Positions 14,579-24,347 of a stretch of DNA of 34,254 bases are shown here, in pieces (the first letter of the stretch is position 1; every line of letters starts with the position of its first letter). The translations under genes and the position numbers were made by a program. Source of the DNA: Chromera velia (lineage: Eukaryota; Sar; Chromeraceae); the NCBI GenBank assembly GCA_018398765.1, contig JAHBMJ010000618.1:1-34254 (forward strand), given 5' to 3'. The notes below the pieces were generated by a model. It did not search any database. It saw only the letters and a program-made list of their open reading frames with translations, and had not been told where the DNA came from.

Positions 14579-17500
14579 TGTGTGTGTGTGGGTGTGTGTG
14601 TGTGTGTGTGTACCTGTATATCGTTGGAGCCAGAAGGAGCAAGTAAGCTATCTACGACAAAGAGGGAAATATTGAGGGAAAATGCGCTCACAGAAGGGCT
14701 GCATGGGATCTGACGGAATTGAGAGAGAGAAATCAAGAAGAAGTCGATGCAAGTGCTGCTTTTTATTCAGAGAAGAAAAGAGAACTGCAGTCTGAGGAGA
14801 ACTCACTCAAGGAGAGGCTCGTGAAAAGGAAAAGAGAGTTTGAACACAATATCGAAACCCACTTTTCTAGTTGTCTCTTTTCTGTGTGTGTACCTGCTCT
14901 CCTGTTCTTTCTTGGCTTCTCAAAGTGACAGACTAGATTGATTCATTTGTGCATGGCTTGGAGGAGTTTTCTGTCCGTGCATCCATCGGAATCCGGAAGT
15001 CCCCCCCCCAACCCCTTCTTTCTGCCAACTCCCCGCGCACCTGACTGCCTGTCTGTGTCTGCCTCGCAGAACAACCACCACCACAGAATCGCCCCTTTTG
15101 AAAAGAGACTCCCCTGGGCAGTATCTCAAGGCCTCTACGACCCCACCTTCCTAGACCCCCACAACCTTCTGGGGCATGCGCCGAGAGTGGAGGTCTCCCA
15201 TCATCTCGCTCATGCATGGGCTGCCTTTGCGCAGTCTCCGTTTGATGACGGGTTAGTCTTTGTGAGTGACGGCATGGGAGATGCTCGCAGTGCCATGCAG
15301 AGGGCAGAGGCAGGCGAAGAGGGGTCATTCGTTCACGACCTCTCGCTGTCTCCTGTGGCTGCGGGGTGGGACATGACAGAGAGACCCGGAAGGATGCGGG
15401 ACCCTTCGGAGGGCTGGAGGGAATTCCGAGAGGCAGAGACTCTGTACGTCTTTCGGAAAGAGGGGGCGGGGAGGTACCAGGGCAAGGCAAAGAGCCTACT
15501 TGGCGATGCCGTCTCTCCGTTGGTCCCCGTATTCAAGAGGTGGACGGAGGAGAGGGGACCCTCGGAACTCTTCAATCACGGGTGGGTGGGTGGGTGGGTC
15601 GGGCATGTGGGAGCTTTCTCGATTGGGTGGTTGACATTCTTGGAGAACGAGCTCTTCAGTCACTAGGAGGAAGCGAAAGTTTCAATTCTCCATTTTGGAG
15701 GTTTTTTCTGCAAACCCCTTTTCCGTGTGGATGTCTGACTGTCCAGGGTGTAATGGTCCTTCGGCTCGTCTCTTTTCCAACTGCCTGACTCCTGTTCTTT
15801 CGTTCTGGATGCCTTCTATCATGCGTGTCTGTATGGTGTGTGCTTTGGAGCGAATCAAGAATAAGTTCATATCCGTGCTTGCTTGTCACAGCGTTTCTTT
15901 CGTTGCTTTCTTTCTTTCTTTCTTTCTTTTCACCCTTGATGGATGAGCACATTCAGAGACAGTTGTCGGAGGGCTATTCTATTCACAGTGACTCAATCGG
16001 ATCCTCTCTCATTCGTGATTCCTTTCCTTCCTTGTCCAGGTTTGAGCACATGGAGTCCCTTGGAGCCCTCTATTCTCGCGTGTCCTCGCACATCTTTGGG
16101 GACTGGAACGTTTGTGGAAAGGTGCGGAAGTCAATTGCCCTAGAGGAGGAACACGAGGGAAGGGCTGGATTGGGGGGGATGCATGGGGTGACACATCTTT
16201 TAAGTCTGCATGAGGAGAGGCGGCGTGGGGGGGCAGATGGCAGAAGAGCGGGGGACGGGAAAGCATCAAGAGGAAGAGAGAACTATGTCGATCGAATCTT
16301 ATGCCATTTTCTTTGTCGTATTCCAAGTATGGCTTTTAGGATGTGACCTTAAGGGGTGGCGGAGAAAAGCGGGTGCACATGCAGTGTTTGGGTGGAACTC
16401 TTGGCCCGTGACGCCTTTTGTCCGATAGTTGATTGAGTGTTGGTGCTGCATAAATGCAGGTGATGGGTCTGGCCCCTTGGGCTTCCCAGTGGCGTTCTGA
16501 GTTGACGTCAGAAGAGAGGGGACATTTAGAGTCTGGGCGGGGGGGGGGGCGTTTGTTCTGGGGAGACCTCGAGGACAGTCAACTGGAGATCGATTGGGAG
16601 TTCCTTGAGTCTCTGCCTTTCGGAGCTGGGTGGGGGAAGAGGGGAAGCAGGTGGGTGAATGGAGAGACTACTGAATGACAATGAAGGGGGCTTTTCATTC
16701 GTTTCCTTGTCTTGATTTGATCTCATAGAGGAAAGCGACGGGAGGGACAGCGAGTTTGACTTTAAGCAGGAAGGAAGAAGTTACCTTCTTCTGTCCGTTT
16801 GGCCCTGCGTATCACTACAATGGCAGCACTGACAGAATTTCGAAGAGTCCATTTCGTCTCCTGTGCTTTTCCCTGCTTTTAGAGATATGGCATCTTCGTC
16901 GTCTTCTATTGTGTTTCCTTGTCTTCTCTTGAGGACGTCTCTGCTGTCCCTTGAATGCATTTTCTCCTCTCTCTCACTGTATTTGTGTCAGTCTGCCTGT
17001 CTCTTACTGTCCGTCGCCTGACTCCCTGTCTTACCGATCGTCTCTGGAAAAGACCTGCCTTCTGCGTTGCTGCAGGGCGTTCCACGCGTGCCTGGCCGAG
17101 CAGGTCCAGTCGGACCTCGAGAACGTCTCCCTGGCCTTCCTGAAGAGACAGGCACAGACATCGGAGGGGAAATGGGGCGTCCCTCCGAACCTCTGCCTTG
17201 TGGGGGGAGTGGCTCTCAACAGGTAGAGGGGGAGGGAGGGAAGGAAGCAGACATACAGGGTACATGACATAGATATGGATATTGTGAGTTAATTGGATAT
17301 GCACGGAGGCTGTGTGCTCTCTGGAGTGACTCCTCAGCGGGGTCTGCACAAGATCCGAATATACGAATGTCCAGAGACGGGGCATAGGTTCTGCCGTTTG
17401 TCCGAGCTGCCACAATTTATTCTTTTCCTATTTGGTGTTTCTGAATTCGTTCTTCCCAGAGACTTCAAGAGGCAGAGTGGGCTTCGTTTGGTTGCTTGTC

Positions 17501-17759
17501 TGCTTTTCGGTGCTGCTGACTCCACATGGCAATCAAGCATGCCATTTTGAAGTGAGCAGCAAGACCCTCTCTTGCTTCATTCAGTCAGATGAGTCTTCTT
17601 CTTGCAGCGTCCTGAATGGCAAAATCTCCAGTGAAGCGACAGGATTCAAAGAGGTGTTTGTGCCTGCAACCCCCGGAGATGAGGGAATTGCCGTGGGGTG
17701 TGCGGCTTTCGGTCGGTTTGCACTCTCATCTCGCTTCCTTCCATTCCCCTATTCCCCCC

Positions 17760-17801
<42 letters not shown>

Positions 17802-18701
17802 GTGTCTTTTCTGTCTCACTTCCGCCCCTCTCCGCGGTCAATGCATTGATCTCTCAGTCCGTTCTTTCCACCCCGCTTTTGTCGAGTCCTTCAAAGTTCT
17901 TGCGAGCATCTCTATTCATCGACCTCCACCTGAGGGGGTTTGAAGTCCGTGTGCCGGACTACATGTTGAAAAGCTCCTTTGAGTCTCGTGCAAATAAGTA
18001 GCAAACACTTTACTCGCACCCTATCCATCTGTCTGAGCTGTTCAGGTCCTGACATCCTTCCTTCCGTCTGCATGTCTCCCCATTTCATTCAGAAAGGCTC
18101 CGAAGGTGACGTTGGAGTTCCGCCTTGGATCGTTTCTCTGCAGGCGTCCACCACTTTTCTTCCTTGGTCGACGGGAGCGGAAGACAAAAAGAATCTAGGA
18201 GAAAAGAAGCACAAGGCATGAACGGTGTGGCTTCTTCCTCCTCTTCAAGCAGCAGTAGGAGGAAGACAAACCCCTTCAGGTGGGGTCGTCCTCTTGTTCC
18301 CTTCGGAGGCTGTGCGTACGATCGGGAGGAAATTGAGGGCGCAGTGGAGGAGTTCAGGAACTGGATTGAAGTCAGAAGGTAAGACGAGGAGGTGCCATTT
18401 GTGTGCCTTGAGTGCTGCCTTGCCGCCACAGGCCTCTTTCAGTTGTTTTTCCAGCGCGTGCTGAGATGAAGGCAGTGAGTGACAGAGAGAGGCACAGCGT
18501 CTGGTGACCTTTCCTTCTCCGTGCGAGTAGTCTCTTTGCATACACAGATAGGCCCCTTTCTTCTATGAGAAGAGCGCCGCCGCTTCGTGCTGGTTCTCAG
18601 TCAACCTTCTTTCGTTTCTTTCTTCTGCCTGCCTCTTTGTGCGTCATTCTGCTTCGCCTGCATGTCTTCCGGCATTATGGTTGGACCTTCGTCGTTGTTT
18701 G

Positions 18702-18738
<37 letters not shown>

Positions 18739-20607
18739 GTCTGTCTGTCTGTCTGTCTGCGTGTGTGCATGCTTTCAATGTTCGGTTTGCCTTCCTGCTT
18801 TGCATTCTGAATGTCTGCCTACAGAGTCCACTCTTCGGAGGACGCGCTCGCAGAAGCAGCTGCCTCCAGGATTGCTGAGGGGGAGGTCGTTGCATGGTGC
18901 CAGGTCAAAGGGGGGGGTTCAACCTTGTTTTGTTGCAACCCGTCTCTTTCGGACTGTACACCTTCATCTGTTTTACCTGGAACTTCCTGTTGGTTGCTGC
19001 TGCTTTTTGTGAAAGATTTGTAAACTTTTCCCTACCTGTCTCTAACTTATGCTTCGGAATTTCGCAATTAATCCGTTATTTGTTTTGTTATTCTCGTGTC
19101 AGTGTGTTTTGTCGACTATTCCATCACTTTTTGTTGAAATCAATAAGTGATTCTTTCTTTGCACTTCCTTCTTTCTGCAGGGAGGGGCTGAGATGGGACC
19201 TCGCGCTTTGGGTCACCGGTCGATTCTCGCTGATCCTCGCAGAGGGTATCTTTTGGATTTCATCAACACCAAGGTGAAGAGCAGAGAGACCTTCAGACCT
19301 CTTGCGCCAGTAGTACTTGCAGAGAAGGCAGGGGATTGGTTTCATATTCCTCCTGCAGTGAGGCGAGTGGGGTCTCCTTTCATGTCGTTGACCGCCTCTG
19401 TCCGAGAGGAGCAGCGAGAGAAAATTCCCGCAGTCACACACATCGACGGGTCGGCCCGACTCCAAACTGTGCTCTCTGAGGATGAGGAGGACTGGGAAGA
19501 AGAGTTAGAATCTAAATCGGGAATGGGGGATGGAAGGAAGGGAAAAAGGGAGAAGGGAGTAGGGGCCTTTTCTGCTTATCGTAAGGTGCTCCTGGCTTTT
19601 GAGCGTTTGACGAAGGTGCCTGTTCTTCTGAACACGTCGCTGAATGTTGGGGGAGAGCCCATCGTGGAGACTCCAGAGGATGCGCTGACATCATTCTTAG
19701 GTCAGCAAGCAAGTCATGCACGCACTCGTGGAAGGAACTCTGCTTCTGGCTCTCGAGTCGCATTTGATCTTTGCTCTTCCGTGCCTCTCAGGTTACATGG
19801 ATGTTTCTTTCTTGACAAGTAGGCCCACAGGGTCACGGGTTCTTTTGCATCTCTGTTTCTGATGCAGCGGTGGAGGGTTCCATTTCTGCTCTCTTCTTAG
19901 GTCCTTATGAGCTCGTCAGGAGAGATTTGAAGAGGGAATTGGAGGACGAAGGAGAGAAGACGAAAAGCAAAAGACCCACGAGGGTTTCAGACGAATTTGC
20001 AGTCCAGCAAGTGAGCCGGCATGTTTCCCGTAAAGAGATCAGAGAGACAGAGGAGGTCGACGAGGTGATCCTCTATCCGAGTGGAGGAGTGGGGGACGAC
20101 GGGAAACGAGCTGTCTCGGGAGTTCGCCTGTCGGGAACTCGGGCTCTTGAGGCGTTGAGAGCTGTAGACGGGCGTTTAACGTGCAAGGTTGGTGTCACAC
20201 ACACACACACACACACGCACACACACATATTTTCTCTCGAAGAAGAACCAACAGCAAGCCGAGTGGTGCGCAACTCTTCCTAATCTTTAGGCGAAAAAGT
20301 GTCTGGCCTTGCTGTGTAAACATGTGTGCGACCGATGAGACTGTAGTTTGCTTTGAAAATGCATCGGCTCAGGTGCCTTACTCTCTGTGCGTTTGTATCC
20401 ATATGCCTGCGTGATGCTGGTTCATTTCCGACCTCACTTCGCAAGTTTTTAATTGTGAATGCCCTGGCTACCACGAGGAATGTTGTACACGCGCGTACGT
20501 GAAAGTGCGGTTGCAATTTGAACTGTGCGTCCATGCAGGAGCTGGGGGAGAAGGTTGGATCCGACGTGCTCATTGAACTTCACAAATTGAGAGTGATTGA
20601 AATATAG
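13474..20607 (+). CDS. NodU/CmcH/TobZ-family carbamoyltransferase with N-terminal targeting leader
   Basis: Transfers a carbamoyl group from carbamoyl phosphate to an acceptor through a carbamoyl-adenylate; the acceptor here is unknown. Twelve exons: 13474-13916, 14439-14541, 15070-15581, 16040-16121, 16460-16650, 17076-17222, 17608-17711, 18144-18378, 18825-18903, 19181-19700, 19868-20187, 20539-20607. All are in phase and give 934 residues. The Kae1-like N-terminal domain starts VVGLNKYSHDVS (about residue 128). Metal-site residues are His226-x3-His230 in SHHLAHAW, Asp249 in VSDGMGD and Asp517 in PGDEG. The C-terminal domain has GGAEMGPRALGHRS (633-646) and LLNTSLNVGGEP. Residues 1-40 are hydrophobic (signal-peptide-like) and about 41-120 S/R/G-rich, suggesting import into a complex plastid. 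Family members are usually near 600 aa; the excess is the leader plus low-complexity inserts (about 540-575, about 720-750, 830-905). A small extra exon within 16651-17075 is not excluded. Confidence 0.92.
13951..14092. repeat. Compound (CT)n-(CG)n-(CT)n-(TA)n-(GT)n repeat in carbamoyltransferase intron 1
   Basis: A long CT run, then about 14 CG dinucleotides (13993-14020), a short CT run, TA-rich sequence and about 14 GT units (14065-14092). Alternating CG and GT tracts are the classic Z-DNA-forming type. It lies in intron 1 (13917-14438). Confidence 0.92.
14211..14340. repeat. Two-copy tandem repeat (73-bp period) with internal hairpin, intron 1
   Basis: The unit beginning gttacacacgccaggagtcc occurs at 14218 and again at 14291, nearly identical over about 45 bases. 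Within each copy acacacg and cgtgtgt/cgtgtgc form a short stem. Non-coding, in the first carbamoyltransferase intron. Confidence 0.85.
14542..14611 (+). repeat. (GT)n repeat beginning at the donor of carbamoyltransferase intron 2
   Basis: Exon 2 ends GTTCAG at 14541 and intron 2 starts with GT dinucleotides continuing about 70 bases with few interruptions. The 5' splice site is inside the microsatellite. Confidence 0.9.
15582..15599 (+). repeat. (GTGG)n repeat at the donor of carbamoyltransferase intron 3
   Basis: Intron 3 begins GTGGGTGGGTGGGTGGGT directly after the exon. Every unit offers an equivalent GTGGGT donor, so the exact splice position is chosen by reading phase. Confidence 0.8.
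17758..17798. repeat. (CT)n microsatellite, carbamoyltransferase intron 7
   Basis: CT dinucleotide run within intron 7 (17712-18143). Confidence 0.9.
18706..18760. repeat. (CT)n-(GTCT)n microsatellite, carbamoyltransferase intron 8
   Basis: CT units pass into GTCT units within intron 8 (18379-18824), about 65 bases before the acceptor. Confidence 0.9.
20196..20228. repeat. (CA)n microsatellite near the donor of carbamoyltransferase intron 11
   Basis: CA dinucleotides begin nine bases into intron 11 (20188-20538). Confidence 0.9.
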
Positions 20608-21416
20608 TGCTGTAATTACGCGAAGGATGCATAATTCAATTTTCCGGGGCACGGAGTTTGCTAAAGTGTTTTGGTTTAAATCATTAGCTATAAGTCGTGG
20701 TAAACTGAAATTTGTGATTGCTTCCTAGATTGTTTCAATCACCAAATGAGAGTTGTCATACGGTATCCATTTAATATATAACTCAGCAAGCCTTGAATTT
20801 AAACTTAATCTTTGAACTATGATTTAACTATCACCCTGACAAATCGAATACGAAGTTTTCTATTGTTTAGTTTTGAGTGGATGACTTAAGTGAATGGTTT
20901 TTTCATCAACTTAGTAATCCTGCACTAACTTACAGCTTGCCGTGTATCTTATGCTTAACGCTGAATGTTATAATCATAATATAATGTCAGTGGTCTACAG
21001 TCCAGGAATGAATAGACAGTGTATATTACATACTAAATTACATATGTACTACAGTGCACTACTACCCTATACTATGCGCTCAGTATGCGCCCCATATTTT
21101 GCTATATATACTAGGACGTGTTATGAACTAGCTTATGAATGTACACCCAAACCTTTATAAAAAATCCGTTATGCAAATAGTGAAAAAAGCTTGGAAAAAA
21201 GTCTGACGGCGCTTATTTGGTAGCATCTCTTTACACTGCGGGGCAACAAACGAAACATTACTAAAAGTTCCAGGCTGGTTAGTTTGTCTAATAAGCACAT
21301 AAGGTTCTTTTCAAAACTTAAACAACCATTGTTTGCTTTTTTACAGACCCGTACGTAAAAATTGAGCTGCAGTTCAAGTCCAGCTAGGTGCGGTCTGAAG
21401 CCCTTTCCACAGAGAA
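20608..21416. other. AT-rich intergenic region downstream of the carbamoyltransferase gene
   Basis: AT-rich DNA with short accidental ORFs only. It should hold the carbamoyltransferase 3' end, but I could not fix a polyadenylation signal. The composition matches the other AT-rich gaps at 4560-5640 and 27870-29430 and contrasts with the genic parts. Confidence 0.55.
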
Positions 21417-21923
21417 ATGCTAAGTCAAAGGACGAGAGGGAGTCAGAGCCTGAGACGGTGGAACGAACGGCCGTCACTGTGGCTCTCACACGATCCCTGG
21501 AAGGCGCCATCCAACTTATATGATCCAAGTTGTCAACCACCATGCAGTAGGGTCCAGAGACGCACTCTCACGGTGACTCAGAGAGCAGCTCCGGACAGGA
21601 ACAAGCCCAATGAAAGCACGCTGTCACCCCCCATCATGCAACCAAAGCACAGGCCGGCACACCCTTCCATGTCCTCCTATATGCCTGCTCGGGGGCGGAC
21701 TCAGGAGGAACTGTGTCGGTGCATGGCCGTTGGCGGTATGAGCGCTCCGTCGAAGTCTTTTGCACGTTCTGTCGCAGTCGGTATGGGTGTTGCTAGGTCC
21801 GCTTCTGCTCCTTTGATTGCCCCCCCCCCCCCTTCTTCTTTCATCCAACGGGCTACGCGAAACAGTTGTGCTCTCGGAGTCAGTAAGGAGGGTAATAAAT
21901 TTGCGGAAAGGGATCGGATCTGA
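21417..21923 (+). other. Weak open frame of 168 residues, unsupported
   Basis: An open plus-strand frame rich in Ser, Arg and Pro that runs toward the assembly gap. It shows no domain, signal or splice context that I recognise. The antisense strand is also open. Composition alone (a GC-rich patch after AT-rich DNA) makes it worth noting, but it may not be a gene. Confidence 0.15.
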
Positions 21924-21929
21924 CGGGGG

Positions 21930-22044
21930 NNNNNNNNNNNNNNNNNNNNNNNNNNNNNNNNNNNNNNNNNNNNNNNNNNNNNNNNNNNNNNNNNNNNNNN
22001 NNNNNNNNNNNNNNNNNNNNNNNNNNNNNNNNNNNNNNNNNNNN
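21930..22044. other. Assembly gap (115 Ns)
   Basis: A run of N from 21930 to 22044, preceded by GGGGG. Sequence after it (22045-22123) has a short open plus frame containing CLKCAGAVKKVYDG, so coding sequence could be hidden in the gap. The true gap length is unknown. Confidence 0.98.
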
Positions 22045-22459
22045 TGAGGGGTGCCTGAAGTGTGCCGGGGCAGTGAAGAAGGTCTATGACGGCGCCTACC
22101 GGCAGAGGACTCCGGAGGGCGTGTGAGATTGAGGAGGTGGACGAAGGGCAGAGACGGTCTGTAGGGGATCTCCTTCCGATCATCGCCTTGGTCGAGGAGT
22201 GAAAAGGGGCCGGGGACAGGAAGGGGGGCAAGGCATATGATCACGAGAGAAAGGGGAAAGAGTCCAGAGTCGGCGTTGCGGTTTACGGCTGAGAGTCTGC
22301 AGCTCGGCAGATGAGAGAGGCGAAGGAGAGAAGTCTGAAGTGTCGGCGGGTCCTTGGGGGACGATGAGTTCCTGGAACCCCGAAGGCAGTCTATCAGCAC
22401 CAGACTAACTGCCACCTGATAAGCAAAACTCCTCCCTCATGATTGATCGCCTTGAATGG

Positions 22460-22710
22460 TTTATTCTCTCTGCAAACTCACGCAAGCAGGTGGATGAAGA
22501 AGAGAGGTGCTTGCAGGGAGATGGCCACGCAAAAGATGATCATGGTAAGATGCCACGCACGTCAAAAGAGTCACGGAGAGCTGCATATCCACATTGATCG
22601 ACTCTCATGCATGCAGAATCTTCCTTTAAGACTCATGCATTGAGTAGTACTATATCAGGACCGCTGAAAGCGAATGCAAGATTGACTGGCTGACTGACTG
22701 CAGGCGTGCA
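22460..22710. repeat. Degenerate copy of kinase intron sequence, 3' flank
   Basis: This segment repeats, in the same order and orientation, words found at about 23870-24230 inside a kinase intron: ttctctctgcaa, then gcttgcagggagatgg (versus acttgcagggaaatgg), cacgcaaaag, gagtcacggagagctgc (versus gagtcatggacagctgc), tttcctttaagactcatg (versus tttccttcaagactcatg), and a gactggc element. It is a direct duplication of intron DNA that landed downstream of the gene's last exon. Confidence 0.75.
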
Positions 22711-22733
22711 AGCCTCTCGCTTCACCAGAAAGT

Positions 22734-24315
22734 TTACCCCGACCCCGTCCAGCATACTGCAAGGAGTTTGCCGTGTTCTACCACCACATCGGAAACGTTC
22801 GCACACAAATCCTGGACCTCCGGAATCAGAGTGCTCGATATAAAATTCCGAAATGCGCTCCAGCATCCATTCGCTTGGCCAGAGGAGTCAGAGCTTGTGT
22901 CGGGACGGGGGCTCGACTCTGCACCGACAGTTAGAGAGATCGTGGGCGGCACACTGGCTTTGTCTTCGGGTCTGGTGACGGAGCCGTGTGTGAGTTGCTG
23001 CGTGTTTGACTCTTTCGCCAGCCTGCTGAGCTGCAGCTTGCTGGAGGACTGCAAACATCCGGGGAGAACCAGGCCCTCCTGCATATCTCCTTCCTCTTCA
23101 AGAGTCCCCCAGAAATCGAACACGGCATTCGAGTCACAGTCAACCTCTTGGTCAGCGACAGGCAGCGGCGTTTCAGGCTGTCTGCTATGCGAACCACCTT
23201 TTCCTCCCTCTTGAAGGGAAAACGGCAGGGAGCTGGTTGAACTTCCCCTGAAAGAGAGGCACTGAGTGCTGCCAAAGGGAGAAAGCGACGGTGAGGAGGG
23301 GCACTGTCTTCGCGACTTCTCAGTCACTTTCTGGTTTTCCTCCACCAACGCAGCCAAAGAGCTCTGCAACGAAGCAAGAAGGGAGAGGACGTTAGTGCAC
23401 AGCGTGCTGGGAAAAAATTCGAAAACATGGCACATAGTGAATGGCGATCGCACAGAGAAATGATGAGGTGTCCATCCAGAGTCAAATCACAACACAGTCA
23501 GTCGACTTAATTCAGTTCTCTCAAAATCACACTCGTGTAAACAAACAATGATTTGTCAATATTATTTACTGGCACTCTCTTCTTCATGCCCTCCAGACCG
23601 TCGATGCCTTTCCACACTATCTGGCAACTTTCTCACGCCTTTGCTTACAAATAGAAACACTGCAGACAGGCACACTCAGCAGAAACGAGCAAGAGCCACA
23701 ATCCGCTCCGCCTCCCTTCGTATACAACCGGCAAACTGGAATACCAACTCAGAGCTGATGTTCTTTGCTCCAATCGTGGACAACATGAAACCCCGAAAAT
23801 CAAACTGGCGCTGACCTCCTCACACAGACACGTGAAGGGGCACCCGCCAGACATTGGAAGAAGAGAATCCAAATCTTCTCTCTGCAACCACGCACCCACG
23901 CACCCACGCACGCATGCACGCATGCAGGTGGGTGAATATGAGAGGTACTTGCAGGGAAATGGTTAGGGGAAATGGTCACGCAAAAGAGGAACACAGTTAC
24001 GTATTATTTTATGTCTGCAGCTCAATCTCATTCGTGGCAATGAAGAATCCAATTGAGAAGTGTTTTCGAAGAAAAACAAGTTGCTCCGAACTCCCAAAGA
24101 GTCATGGACAGCTGCGTACCCATACCCAAAATCGAAAACTCATCAGAAATTTCCTTCAAGACTCATGAGAAAAGCATCTGCATCACAACTGCTGTAATCT
24201 TATGCAGGATAGACTGGCGGACTGAGTGAGTGAGTGAGTGAGTGAGTGAGTGAGCGACTGACTGACTGACTGACTGACTGACCGACTGACTGACTGACTG
24301 ACTGACTGACCGACC

Positions 24316-24347
<32 letters not shown>

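Noticed and set aside
14933-15490. Minus-strand ORF of 185 residues
   Set aside because: It is antisense to carbamoyltransferase exon 3, which carries the HHLAH and VSDG motifs on the plus strand.
16720-16900. Possible additional carbamoyltransferase exon between exons 5 and 6
   Set aside because: Open frames exist after a CATAG acceptor-like site, but no family similarity is seen, and exons 5 and 6 join in phase without it.
20942-21160. Plus-strand ORF of 72 residues in AT-rich DNA
   Set aside because: Low-complexity, AT-driven codon content and no signal of a protein family.
21624-22415. Minus-strand ORF of 263 residues
   Set aside because: Its continuity depends on the N gap and it has no domain features.
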